A stretch of DNA of 64,000 bases from UBA7672 sp044224605 (GTDB lineage Bacteria; Pseudomonadota; Alphaproteobacteria; Caulobacterales; Hyphomonadaceae): NCBI GenBank assembly GCA_044224605.1, contig JBGAKC010000001.1, positions 1 through 64,000 on the forward strand, in the 5' to 3' direction. The position numbers and the translations under genes were made by a program. The notes beneath the pieces were generated by a model. It was not told the origin of the DNA and searched no databases. It saw only the letters and a list, made by a program, of their open reading frames with translations. Numbering within the stretch: the first letter of the stretch is position 1; every line of letters starts with the position of its first letter. This document shows positions 51,824 through 60,035 of this stretch, piece by piece.

Positions 51824-53203
51824 ATGACCGCAGCGCGGGGCAAATCGGACACCATCATCGCCCTGGCCTCCGGGGCGGGCCGGGCGGGTGTTGCGGTCAT
51901 ACGGGTATCCGGCCCCGGTAGTGCCGGACTACTCCGGTCTCTGACCCGCGAAGGGGCCGAGGTTTCACGTGAAACACTCCTGCCGGAGCCGCGCAGGGCG
52001 GCAATACGCATCCTGAGGGACGCCGAGGGCGGCTTCCTGGACGAGGCCATCGTCATCTGGATGCCGGGGCCCAATTCTTACACCGGCGAGGACGTGGTGG
52101 AGTTCCATGTCCATGGCGGGGCCGCGGTGATCGAGGCGTTGATCGCGGCTGCGACCGCGACCCGCCTCTGCCGGATCGCCGAGCCGGGGGAGTTCACACG
52201 CCGGGCCTTCGACGCCGGGCGGATGGACCTGACGCAGGCCGAGGCCATCGGCGACCTGATCGATGCCGAGACGGAGGGCCAGAGGCGGCAGGCGGGACGG
52301 TTGTACCAGGGGGAGGCCGCGCGGATCTTCGAGGGATGGCGGGGGCTCCTGATGTCTGCCATGGCGGCGCTCGAGGCGTCGATCGACTTCCCGGACGAGG
52401 CGGACATTCCCGGCGAGATCAACCTCACCGCGCTGGAGCCGATCGAGGCGCTGGCGGCGGAGCTGGAGGCGGCGCTGGGAGATGCGGGGCGGCTGAGGTC
52501 GGTTCGGGAGGGGTTCAGGATCGCGATCCTTGGGCCGCCTAACGCCGGAAAGTCGTCCCTGATGAACCGGCTGGCGCGGCGCGAGGCGGCCATCGTTTCC
52601 CCCATCGCCGGGACGACACGGGACGTGGTCGAGGTCCGGCTCGTGCTGGCTGGATACCCTGTCTGGGTGGCGGACACGGCGGGGCTCCGGGAGGCTTCCG
52701 ACGTGATCGAGGCCGAAGGCGTCCGGCGTGCTCTGGAGCGGGCCGAGGAGGCCGACCTGCGGATCTGGGTGTCCGATGCAACCGATGTTTCACGTGAAAC
52801 ACTGCCGGGAGCAGAGGTCCGGCAGGGGGATCTGCGGGTCCTGAACAAGGCCGATCTCCTGTCTTCGGCGCCGGTCGAGGCCGGCGGGGGGGATGTTTTC
52901 GTGGTCTCGGCCCGGTCCGGGGCCGGATTTGACGCGTTCGAGCGGCGGGTGGCCCAGATCGTCCGGGAGCGGCTGGAGACCGACGAAGCGCCCCTCGTCA
53001 CCCGGGCGCGGCACCGGGAACTGGTCGAGGAGGCCCTGGGGGCCGTCGAGCGGGCCCTGGAAGGGGCAAGGATCGGTATGGGGGCCGAACTGGTGTCGGA
53101 GGACCTAAGACTAGCCGCGCGCGCCCTGGGCCGGATCACGGGGTCCATCGATGCGGAGGACCTGCTCGACCGGATCTTCTCCCAGTTCTGTGTCGGCAAG
53201 TAG
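51824..53203 (+). CDS. mnmE: tRNA uridine-5-carboxymethylaminomethyl synthesis GTPase MnmE
   Basis: 459 residues. With MnmG it modifies the wobble uridine of several tRNAs. The start is MTAARGKSDTIIALASGAGR, then the formyl-THF domain (SYTGEDVVEFHVHGG), the G domain with GPPNAGKSSLMNRLA and DTAGLREASDVIE, NKAD, and the C-terminal FSQFCVGK cysteine. ATG 51824 is preferred by family length and a GGAG upstream. Two parS-like sites lie inside it and read VSRET. Confidence 0.95.
   Translation: MTAARGKSDTIIALASGAGRAGVAVIRVSGPGSAGLLRSLTREGAEVSRETLLPEPRRAAIRILRDAEGGFLDEAIVIWMPGPNSYTGEDVVEFHVHGGAAVIEALIAAATATRLCRIAEPGEFTRRAFDAGRMDLTQAEAIGDLIDAETEGQRRQAGRLYQGEAARIFEGWRGLLMSAMAALEASIDFPDEADIPGEINLTALEPIEALAAELEAALGDAGRLRSVREGFRIAILGPPNAGKSSLMNRLARREAAIVSPIAGTTRDVVEVRLVLAGYPVWVADTAGLREASDVIEAEGVRRALERAEEADLRIWVSDATDVSRETLPGAEVRQGDLRVLNKADLLSSAPVEAGGGDVFVVSARSGAGFDAFERRVAQIVRERLETDEAPLVTRARHRELVEEALGAVERALEGARIGMGAELVSEDLRLAARALGRITGSIDAEDLLDRIFSQFCVGK
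51961..51976. other. parS-like site 1 (inside mnmE)
   Basis: GGTTTCACGTGAAACA matches the parS consensus TGTTTCACGTGAAACA at 15 of 16 bases. In frame it encodes VSRET. Confidence 0.85.
52786..52801. other. parS site 2 (inside mnmE), perfect
   Basis: TGTTTCACGTGAAACA is identical to the parS consensus (16 of 16). It also encodes VSRET in the C-terminal part of the G domain. Confidence 0.95.
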
Positions 53204-53210
53204 GACGGAG

Positions 53211-53226
53211 CGTTTCACGTGAAACG
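53211..53226. other. parS-like site 3
   Basis: CGTTTCACGTGAAACG keeps the whole 14-base core; only the two outer bases differ from the consensus. It lies eight bases after the mnmE stop. Confidence 0.85.
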
Positions 53227-53483
53227 TTTTGGGCTGGTGGTCTTGCGGCCTTCATCCAAGACAGTCTCTTGAAAGGGCTGGCGAAGATTTTTCAGTGGGC
53301 GGGTTGGATTCGTAGGAATTGTCCGGCTGACGTTGAAGGCGAGCCTCACCTGTCCTCCCCCTTGCAGGGGGAGGCGCCCTGATGCGTCACCGCCCATCGT
53401 CGACGGGTAAGTTCGCGCAGCTGGTTCCGCCCCCTGAAAGGGCGATGACGGGTGGGGGTCGGGTTGGGTGAGGGGCTGCCGGT

Positions 53484-53499
53484 GGTTTCACGTGAAACG
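53484..53499. other. parS-like site 4
   Basis: GGTTTCACGTGAAACG keeps the 14-base core with both outer bases different. It lies about 65-80 bases before mnmG. Confidence 0.85.
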
Positions 53500-53564
53500 G
53501 GCGCCTCGACGAGGAGGCCCTGCTCCCTTAAATGACCGCCTCACTCTACAGGCAGCCGCCGACC

Positions 53565-55454
53565 ATGACCGCAGACATCCAGGATAGGTTTGACGTCATC
53601 GTCATCGGTGGCGGACATGCCGGGGCCGAAGCGGCCGCGGCCGCGGCGCGGTTCGGGGCGAAGACGGCCCTCGTCACCCACAAGCTTTCGACCATTGGCG
53701 AGATGTCGTGCAATCCGGCGATTGGCGGGCTGGGCAAGGGACACCTGGTCCGGGAAGTCGACGCCCTGGATGGGGTCATGGGCCGGGCGGCGGACCGTGG
53801 GGGCATCCAGTTCCGGATGCTGAACCGGTCGAAGGGGCCGGCGGTCCGGGGGCCGCGGACACAGGCGGACCGGAAACTCTATCGCGAAGCCGTCCAGGCG
53901 ATCCTGGGCGCGTATGAAAACCTGACGCTCATCGAGGATGGGGTCGAGGATCTCATCGTCGAGAATGGGAAGGTCGCGGGCGTCATCGGACAGTCGGGAT
54001 GCGCTTGGCGTGCAGGGGCTGTGGTCGTCACAACGGGGACGTTCCTCAAAGGCCTGATCCATATCGGCGAGAAGCGGATCCCAGCCGGGCGCGTCGGCGA
54101 GCAACCGGCGATTGGTTTGTCGGACCGTCTCTATGGGCTCGGCCTCAAGATGGGGCGGCTCAAGACCGGGACGCCGGCGCGGCTCAAGGCGTCGACCATC
54201 GACTGGGCCAATCTCGAAATGCAGGAGGCGGACAAGGAGCCGATCCCGTTCTCCTTCCTGACCGATCGCATCACCACGCCGCAGATCGCGTGCGGCATCA
54301 CCTGGACGTCCCCCGAGGTGCACGCAGTGATCGGGGACAACCTGCACAAGTCAGCGGTGTACTCCGGCGCGATCGCGGGGCGTGGTCCGCGTTACTGTCC
54401 GTCGATCGAAGATAAAGTGAAGCGGTTTGCCGATCGCGATAAACACCAAATCTTCCTCGAGCCCGAAGGTCTCGATGACGACACGGTCTATCCGAACGGC
54501 ATCTCGACCTCGCTTCCGGAGGAAGTGCAGGAGGCTTTCATCCGCAAGATCCACGGCCTCGGACGAGTCGAGATCAAGCGGTTCGGATACGCGATCGAAT
54601 ACGACTATGTTGACCCGCGCGAACTGACGCCCGACCTCGCCGTGAAACGCCTGCCAGGGCTTTATCTGGCGGGGCAGATCAACGGCACGACGGGCTATGA
54701 AGAGGCTGCGGGACAAGGGTTGGTGGCGGGTCTCAACGCGGCGCGGCACGCGGCCGGAAGCGATCCTTTCATCCTCGATCGGAGCCGCGCGTATATCGGC
54801 GTGATGATCGATGACCTCGTCACGCGTGGCGTGTCGGAACCCTATCGCATGTTCACCTCGCGCGCGGAGTACCGGCTGACGCTGCGCGCCGACAATGCGG
54901 ACCAGCGTCTGACGGAAGAGGGCGTGGCGGCGGGCGTGGTCGGCAGTCACAGGCGTGAAGCGTTTCACGTGAAACATTCATCGATCGACGCGGCGCGCGA
55001 GAAGCTCCGTACACTGACGCTCACGCCGAACGAGGCGCGCGGCCACGGCATCCAGATCAATCTCGACGGCAAGCGGCGCAACGCACTCGAAGTGATGGCG
55101 TATGAGGGCGTCGACTTCGCGAAGCTGAGGACGGTGTGGCCGGAGCTGAGCGAGATCACGCCGCAGGTTGCCGAGCAGATGGAGATCGAGGCGCAGTACG
55201 CCGGATACCTCGACCGGCAGGAAGCCGATATCGTGGCGTTCCGGCGCGACGAGGACATGCGGCTGCCGGCCGATCTCGACTATCGTGCGATCGGCGGTCT
55301 CTCGAACGAGGCCAAGGAGAAGCTGTCGACGGTGCGGCCGGCGACGCTGGGCCAGGCGGCGCGGATCGAAGGCATGACGCCGGGCGCGATCACGGCGGTG
55401 CTGGGGTATCTCAAGCGCGCGGCCCGGAAACCAGACAAGGCGGCGCAGGCGTGA
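53565..55454 (+). CDS. mnmG: tRNA uridine-5-carboxymethylaminomethyl synthesis enzyme MnmG
   Basis: 629 residues. FAD enzyme partner of MnmE. FDVIVIGGGHAGAEAAAAAA starts the dinucleotide fold, followed by MSCNPAIGGLGKGHLVREVD and RGPRTQADR, and the C-terminal NEAKEKLSTVRPATLGQAAR and RIEGMTPGAITAVLGYLKR segments. ATG 53565 begins just before the FAD strand; ATG 53532 would add eleven residues. A parS-like site inside it encodes AFHVKHSS. Confidence 0.96.
   Translation: MTADIQDRFDVIVIGGGHAGAEAAAAAARFGAKTALVTHKLSTIGEMSCNPAIGGLGKGHLVREVDALDGVMGRAADRGGIQFRMLNRSKGPAVRGPRTQADRKLYREAVQAILGAYENLTLIEDGVEDLIVENGKVAGVIGQSGCAWRAGAVVVTTGTFLKGLIHIGEKRIPAGRVGEQPAIGLSDRLYGLGLKMGRLKTGTPARLKASTIDWANLEMQEADKEPIPFSFLTDRITTPQIACGITWTSPEVHAVIGDNLHKSAVYSGAIAGRGPRYCPSIEDKVKRFADRDKHQIFLEPEGLDDDTVYPNGISTSLPEEVQEAFIRKIHGLGRVEIKRFGYAIEYDYVDPRELTPDLAVKRLPGLYLAGQINGTTGYEEAAGQGLVAGLNAARHAAGSDPFILDRSRAYIGVMIDDLVTRGVSEPYRMFTSRAEYRLTLRADNADQRLTEEGVAAGVVGSHRREAFHVKHSSIDAAREKLRTLTLTPNEARGHGIQINLDGKRRNALEVMAYEGVDFAKLRTVWPELSEITPQVAEQMEIEAQYAGYLDRQEADIVAFRRDEDMRLPADLDYRAIGGLSNEAKEKLSTVRPATLGQAARIEGMTPGAITAVLGYLKRAARKPDKAAQA
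54961..54976. other. parS-like site 5 (inside mnmG)
   Basis: CGTTTCACGTGAAACA matches the consensus at 15 of 16 bases. In frame it reads FHVKH. Confidence 0.85.
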
Positions 55455-56116
55455 GCTGGCCGGAGCGCGACGAGGACGGCTTCGGGCCGGATGACGTGGT
55501 TGGTCTGACCGGTGTTTCACATGAAACACTCGGCCGGATCCGGCGCTACCTGGCCCTGCTCGATGCCTGGCGGGAGCGAATCAACCTCATAGGGCCGGGC
55601 GAGGGGCGCCACCTCTGGAGGCGCCACGTGCTCGACAGCGCGCAGCTGCTGAAAGAAATTTCTTCGGAGCACAGAAACGTCGCGGACCTGGGGTCCGGGG
55701 CGGGGTTTCCAGGCCTCATCCTGGCCTGCGCGCTGGCCGAACGGGCGGGGGCGAGCGTCACCCTTGTCGAGAAGAGCCCGCGGAAATCCGAGTTCCTTGA
55801 AGCGGCTAGCCGGGAAGTCGGGCTGCCGGTGAAAGTGATTAACCTGCGTATAGAGGACGGCGCGCCTGGCGGCGGTATGGCCCGGTTTGACGTGGTTACG
55901 GCCCGTGCTTTGGCGCCTTTACCTAAACTTCTCGGCTTCGCGGCAAGCTGGCTTAAACCTTCCGGTAAGGCCCTGCTGATGAAAGGTAGGGATACGGCCG
56001 CCGAACTGGCCGAGGCCCGCGAGACCTGGGATTTCGACATCACCCAGCGCGAAAGCCTGTCGAGCCCAGAAGGGCGTGTTCTGAGCGTTTCATCTTTGCG
56101 TCCACGGAGGGCTTGA
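55451..56116 (+). CDS. rsmG: 16S rRNA (guanine527-N7)-methyltransferase RsmG
   Basis: 221 residues. Methylates G527 of 16S rRNA. RINLIGPGEGRHLWRRHVLD, then DLGSGAGFPGLILACALA (SAM site) and VEKSPRKSEFLEAASRE are characteristic. Translation begins at a GTG overlapping the mnmG stop (GTGA). A parS-like site near the start encodes GVSHETLG. It leads directly into parA. Confidence 0.95.
   Translation: MSWPERDEDGFGPDDVVGLTGVSHETLGRIRRYLALLDAWRERINLIGPGEGRHLWRRHVLDSAQLLKEISSEHRNVADLGSGAGFPGLILACALAERAGASVTLVEKSPRKSEFLEAASREVGLPVKVINLRIEDGAPGGGMARFDVVTARALAPLPKLLGFAASWLKPSGKALLMKGRDTAAELAEARETWDFDITQRESLSSPEGRVLSVSSLRPRRA
55513..55528. other. parS-like site 6 (inside rsmG)
   Basis: TGTTTCACATGAAACA differs from the consensus at one central base (G to A) and is likely a weaker ParB site. 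Confidence 0.7.
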
Positions 56117-56901
56117 TGCGCGTTATCGCCGTCGCCAACCAGAAAGGCGGAGTGGGGAAAACCACCACCGCCATTAATCTCGGCACCGCCCTGGCTGCGG
56201 TCGGCCGCCGCGTGCTTGTGATGGATTGCGACGCGCAGGGCAACGCCTCGACCGGTCTCGGCGTGGAGCCGACGGCGCGGCGCGCGACCTCGTACGACGT
56301 GCTGGTGGGCGAGAGCACGCTGGCCGATGCGCTGATCCCGACCAAGGTGCCGAACCTCGACCTGGTGCCGGGCGATGAAAACCTCGCCGGCGTCGAGACG
56401 CTGCTGCACGACGATGCGAAGAAGAATTTCAAGCTGCGCGAAGCGTTCGAGAATTTCCGCGCCACGGGTTCGGACTATGACACGGTGCTGATCGATTGTC
56501 CCCCGTCACTGTCGACCGTGACGATCAACGCGATGGTTGCGGCGAACGCCGTGCTCGTGCCGCTGCAGTGCGAGTTCCTCGCGCTCGAAGGTCTCTCGCA
56601 GCTGTTGCGCACCGTCGACCTCGTGCGTGGCGCGCTCAACCCCGACCTCGAGATCCAGGGCGTCGTGCTGACGATGTTCGACAAGCGCAACAATCTCTCC
56701 GACCAGGTGGCGGGTGAGGTGCGCTCCTTCTTCGGGCCGAAGGTCTATCAGACCGTGATTCCGCGGAACGTGCGGTTGTCGGAAGCGCCGTCATTCGGCC
56801 TGCCCGCAATTCTCTACGACCACAAATGCACCGGCAGCGAAGCGTACATCATGCTCGCGCAGGAACTGATGCAACGCGAACGTGAAAGGGCGGCAGCGTG
56901 A
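56116..56901 (+). CDS. parA: Chromosome-partitioning ATPase ParA
   Basis: 261 residues. Deviant Walker A KGGVGKTTTAINLG, Walker A' and B regions (VLVMDCDAQGNASTGLG and VLIDCPPSLSTVTINAM) and a C-terminal DNA-binding patch. It moves the ParB-parS complex to the new pole. The ATG overlaps the rsmG stop and has GGAGG upstream. parB follows with a four-base overlap. Confidence 0.97.
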   Translation: MRVIAVANQKGGVGKTTTAINLGTALAAVGRRVLVMDCDAQGNASTGLGVEPTARRATSYDVLVGESTLADALIPTKVPNLDLVPGDENLAGVETLLHDDAKKNFKLREAFENFRATGSDYDTVLIDCPPSLSTVTINAMVAANAVLVPLQCEFLALEGLSQLLRTVDLVRGALNPDLEIQGVVLTMFDKRNNLSDQVAGEVRSFFGPKVYQTVIPRNVRLSEAPSFGLPAILYDHKCTGSEAYIMLAQELMQRERERAAA

Positions 56902-57821
56902 ACCAGCCAGCGAAACAGGCAAAGCTCGGACGCGGACTGTCTGCGCTGCTGGGCGACTATTCCGGCGCGCGCAACGCGATCGATGATCCGGCGCCGGCCG
57001 CGGCGGGCGCTGCATCGGCGGATGAACCCGCATCGACGATCGCGATCGACCGTATCGTTCCGAATCCGAAACAGCCGCGCCGCACATTCGTCGAGGCCGA
57101 ACTCGAGGAGCTGTCGGAGTCGATCCGCACCAAGGGCGTGATCCAGCCGATCCTCGTCCGCCCCGATCCATCCCAGGCGGAGATGTTCGAGATCATCGCG
57201 GGCGAGCGCCGCTGGCGTGCGGCCCGCCGCGCGGGCCTCACTGTCATCCCGGCCGTCGTGCGCGAGATGGACGATCGCGAGATGCTCGAGATCGCCATCA
57301 TCGAGAATGTGCAGCGCGCCGACCTCAATGCGGTGGAGGAGGCGGAAGCCTACAAGTCGCTGATCGACCGGTTCGGCCGGACGCAGGAGTCGGTCGCTCA
57401 GCAGGTCGGCAAGAGCCGCGAGCACGTGTCGAACACCATGCGTCTGCTGCAGCTGCCTGAGGATGTGCGCGAACATGTGCGCGAGGGCCGCCTGTCGGCG
57501 GGCCATGCGCGGGCGTTGCTCAAGACGTCTGACCCGTCGGGCTTCGCCGCGACGGTGATCGCCAAGGGGCTTTCGGTGCGCGATACCGAGGCGCTGTCGA
57601 AGGCGGACAAGGGCGGGAAGGTCGAGACCAGGTCGGCTGAGGACAAGGACGTCGACACCAAGGCGCTGGAGATGGACCTGCAGCGCGCGCTGGGCCTCGA
57701 CGTCGACATCCGCCATGTGAACGGCAAGGGCGGCGAAGTGCGGATCAAGTATGCGCAACTCGAACAGCTCGACGAGATCTGCAGGCTGCTGTCGCGGCCA
57801 AGGGCTGGAAGCGCGGATTAG
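56898..57821 (+). CDS. parB: Chromosome-partitioning protein ParB
   Basis: 307 residues. ParB/Srx CTP-binding domain with GVIQPILVRPDP, IAGERRWRAARRAG and IENVQRADLNAVEEAEAY, then the helix-turn-helix (SVAQQVGKSREHVSNTMRLL) that binds parS, and a C-terminal dimerisation domain. It starts at GTG overlapping parA. Six parS-like sites lie 1.4-5 kb upstream. Confidence 0.97.
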   Translation: MNQPAKQAKLGRGLSALLGDYSGARNAIDDPAPAAAGAASADEPASTIAIDRIVPNPKQPRRTFVEAELEELSESIRTKGVIQPILVRPDPSQAEMFEIIAGERRWRAARRAGLTVIPAVVREMDDREMLEIAIIENVQRADLNAVEEAEAYKSLIDRFGRTQESVAQQVGKSREHVSNTMRLLQLPEDVREHVREGRLSAGHARALLKTSDPSGFAATVIAKGLSVRDTEALSKADKGGKVETRSAEDKDVDTKALEMDLQRALGLDVDIRHVNGKGGEVRIKYAQLEQLDEICRLLSRPRAGSAD

Positions 57822-57826
57822 GGCCT

Positions 57827-57929
57827 GGAGCGCCGGGCTTCCTTGCCCGGCCCGCGTCGCGTCAGCGGCGCATTCCAACACCTCAACGCGCTGCTGCGCA
57901 GCGAATGCCGGGCGGGAGCCCGGCGGTCC
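57827..57929. repeat. Dispersed palindromic repeat, copy B
   Basis: GGAGCGCCGGGCTTCCTTG (57827-57845) and its complementary arm GCCGGGCGGGAGCCCGGCGGTCC read at 57907-57929 form a long hairpin. It shares end sequences and a GCTGCG-containing centre with copy A at 32280-32375. It follows the parB stop by five bases. Confidence 0.65.
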
Positions 57930-57935
57930 AAACCG

Positions 57936-59534
57936 CTACTTCCCCGGCTCAAGTTTCATGAGCACGCTGTCGGCGCCTTCGTCGGTAATCACGTAGAGAT
58001 AGCCGTCAGGGGATTGTTCGACGTCGCGGATGCGCTGGTGGAGGTCGGCGAGGAGCATTTCCGAGCGGACCATTTCCCAGTTCTCGTTGAACACGATGCG
58101 GATGAGGTGGCCGGTGCGCGGGGCCTCGGAATAGCGCATCGCGCCGAGGAAGAGGTTGCGCTTCCAGGCGGGGAATTTGTCGCCGGTGTAGAAGACCATG
58201 CCGCCCGGCGCGATCGAGGGAACGAACGAGATGTGCGGGCGGGTCATGCCGTCCTTGAAGGGCACGGGGGAGACTTTCGGGCCTGAGTAGTAGCGGCCGT
58301 CGCTGACAACGGGCCAGCCATAGTTCTGGCCGGCCTTGAGGATGTTGACCTCGTCGCCGCCATTGGGGCCGTGCTCGGAGACCCAGAATTCCTTGGTCCA
58401 CGGATTGAGGGTGAGGCCGAGATTGACGCGGTGGCCGAGCGTGAAGATCTCGGGGTTGAAGCCCTTCCTGCCGTAGAACGGATTGTCGTTCGGGATCGTG
58501 CCATCGTCGTTGAGGCGCAGCGTCTTGCCAGCGAAGTCGTCCGGGTGTTGGGCGCGGCCGATCGAGTCATCCGTGCCGACGCCGGGGCAGCCGATCGTGA
58601 AGTAGAGCTTGCCATCGGGCCCGAAGGCCATGCGGCTGAAGAGGGCGTCGACATCGTCGGAGAGGAAGATGTCCTTGCCGTCGACGATCTTCGTGCCGTC
58701 CCAGCGGCCGCGCCAGATGGCGTTGGAGCCGAGCTCGCCGCGCGGCTTGTGGTAGGAGAGGTAGATCAGGCCGTTGGTCTTGAAGTCCGGGTGCAGGGCG
58801 ATGTCCATGAAACCGGTTGCGGTGCCGAGCACGGCGACCTTCGGCGGGCCGCCGGCGACGGGCGCGGGATCGAGCTTGCCGTCGCGGACGATGCGGAGCG
58901 AGCCCGCGCGCTCGGTGATGAGGATGGCGCCGTCGGGCAGGAATTCGATGGCGCGCGGGGCTGAAAGGCCGCGCGTGACGATCGAGACCTTGAGGTCGCG
59001 CTGTTCCCAGCTCTCCATCTTGAACGGGCCTTCGCCGAGCTTCGGCGCTTCCCAGGCGGGCGGGCGCGGGCCGTCGGCGCTGTCGCGTTCATCGCGGATG
59101 CGGCGGACGGGGTAGGGATATTCGGCATTGTAGGCGGAGCGGTTGAGGCCGGCGGGATCGGCGCTCTTCTCGGCGGCGGCAAGTTGCGTGAGCGCTGCGG
59201 GCGAGGCGGTGAGGAAGGCGATGACGTGCGTGCGCTGTTCGGGCGTCAGCATCTTCGCCTGCAGGGCCATGAGGCCGGTGTCGGAGAGAGCGGCGGAGAC
59301 GCGGGCCTTGTCGAAGGTATGGAGCGTATTGATCGGCGGGGCCGTTTCATCCCCGCCATTGTGGCAGGCGGAGCAGACGCCGTCATAGACCTGCTTGCCG
59401 GCGGCGATGGACGCCATGTCGGCGGATACAGCGGAGGCTGCTGATGTTGCGGCTGTCGTGTCGCCCGGCGGCGTGGTGCTGCAGGATGCGAGCGCGAGGG
59501 CGGAAGCTGCGGCCAGTAAGTGCAGGCGTTTCAT
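57936..59534 (-). CDS. PQQ-type sugar dehydrogenase fused to an N-terminal cytochrome c domain
   Basis: 532 residues. A lipoprotein signal (ASALALASC) is followed by a small cytochrome c domain with CSACH at about 70, then a six-bladed glucose/sorbosone dehydrogenase propeller (VTRGLSAPRAIEFLPDGAIL, then FMDIALHPDFKTNGLIYLSY, then TLGHRVNLGLTLNP, HGPNGGDEVNIL, NYGWPVVSDGRYYSG). Soluble aldose dehydrogenases of this type use PQQ and Ca2+. The fused haem would pass electrons onward in the periplasm. No PQQ biosynthesis genes are visible here. Confidence 0.85.
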   Translation of the reverse strand: MKRLHLLAAASALALASCSTTPPGDTTAATSAASAVSADMASIAAGKQVYDGVCSACHNGGDETAPPINTLHTFDKARVSAALSDTGLMALQAKMLTPEQRTHVIAFLTASPAALTQLAAAEKSADPAGLNRSAYNAEYPYPVRRIRDERDSADGPRPPAWEAPKLGEGPFKMESWEQRDLKVSIVTRGLSAPRAIEFLPDGAILITERAGSLRIVRDGKLDPAPVAGGPPKVAVLGTATGFMDIALHPDFKTNGLIYLSYHKPRGELGSNAIWRGRWDGTKIVDGKDIFLSDDVDALFSRMAFGPDGKLYFTIGCPGVGTDDSIGRAQHPDDFAGKTLRLNDDGTIPNDNPFYGRKGFNPEIFTLGHRVNLGLTLNPWTKEFWVSEHGPNGGDEVNILKAGQNYGWPVVSDGRYYSGPKVSPVPFKDGMTRPHISFVPSIAPGGMVFYTGDKFPAWKRNLFLGAMRYSEAPRTGHLIRIVFNENWEMVRSEMLLADLHQRIRDVEQSPDGYLYVITDEGADSVLMKLEPGK

Positions 59535-59620
59535 GATTGTCCCCACTTCGATGCTGGCAGCATGGAAGGGTGAAACGCGCGGCAAGTCACGCTGCGGTGC
59601 GGTAGAACCTTGTAGGAAGC

Positions 59621-59953
59621 TTATGCGCGACGATTTGGCAGCCTTGAGGCGATAACGTCGGCAGCAGTGAACACGCTCCCCACTACCGCGGTAGTCGCTC
59701 CTAGAATTGCAATGCCGAGCTGTTGACTTAACAGGCCCAGATTATGGGTTCGACTGTTCAACGAAGAGCCGAGATCAAAGGACAAACTGCCGTAGTCTCG
59801 GCCAACGGTCGTATCGAAAAACCAAATCGCGTAGCCGATCGTCCCAAAGCCAATCAGAAAAAATAGAACTCCAAGAGTACCCACTAGCGAACCGTTGGAT
59901 TCTGCGGATGGCGCTGCCGCATCAGCTGCGGTTGGTATGGCTTGTTCTGTCAA
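59621..59953 (-). CDS. Small membrane protein in an AT-richer segment
   Basis: 110 residues with two hydrophobic segments (about 24-46 and 76-98) around a polar loop. No family recognised. The DNA here uses fewer G and C bases and different codons than the neighbours (for example AAAAAT and TTGAAC words), suggesting later acquisition. It lies between the PQQ dehydrogenase and holA and is not clearly in an operon. Confidence 0.55.
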   Translation of the reverse strand: MTEQAIPTAADAAAPSAESNGSLVGTLGVLFFLIGFGTIGYAIWFFDTTVGRDYGSLSFDLGSSLNSRTHNLGLLSQQLGIAILGATTAVVGSVFTAADVIASRLPNRRA

Positions 59954-60035
59954 TCTTGCCCCCCAATTGAATGCCCGCCTTCAGGCAAACAAAGGCTGAC
60001 ACCGGTTTTGGCGACGTTGCAACACGCGTGTCAGT

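Larger units (their letters stand above)
53204..53564. other. mnmE-mnmG gap with two parS-like sites and a repeat
   Basis: 361 bases up to the preferred mnmG start. The gap holds parS-like sites 3 and 4 and a hairpin, CCTCCCCC (53354-53361) with GGGGGAGG (53367-53374), followed by words typical of interspersed intergenic repeats (a GGTTCCGCCCCCTGAAAGGG region, then GGTGGGGGTCGGGTTGGGTG). No gene was found here; it may be a repeat insertion inside the segregation locus. Confidence 0.6.
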
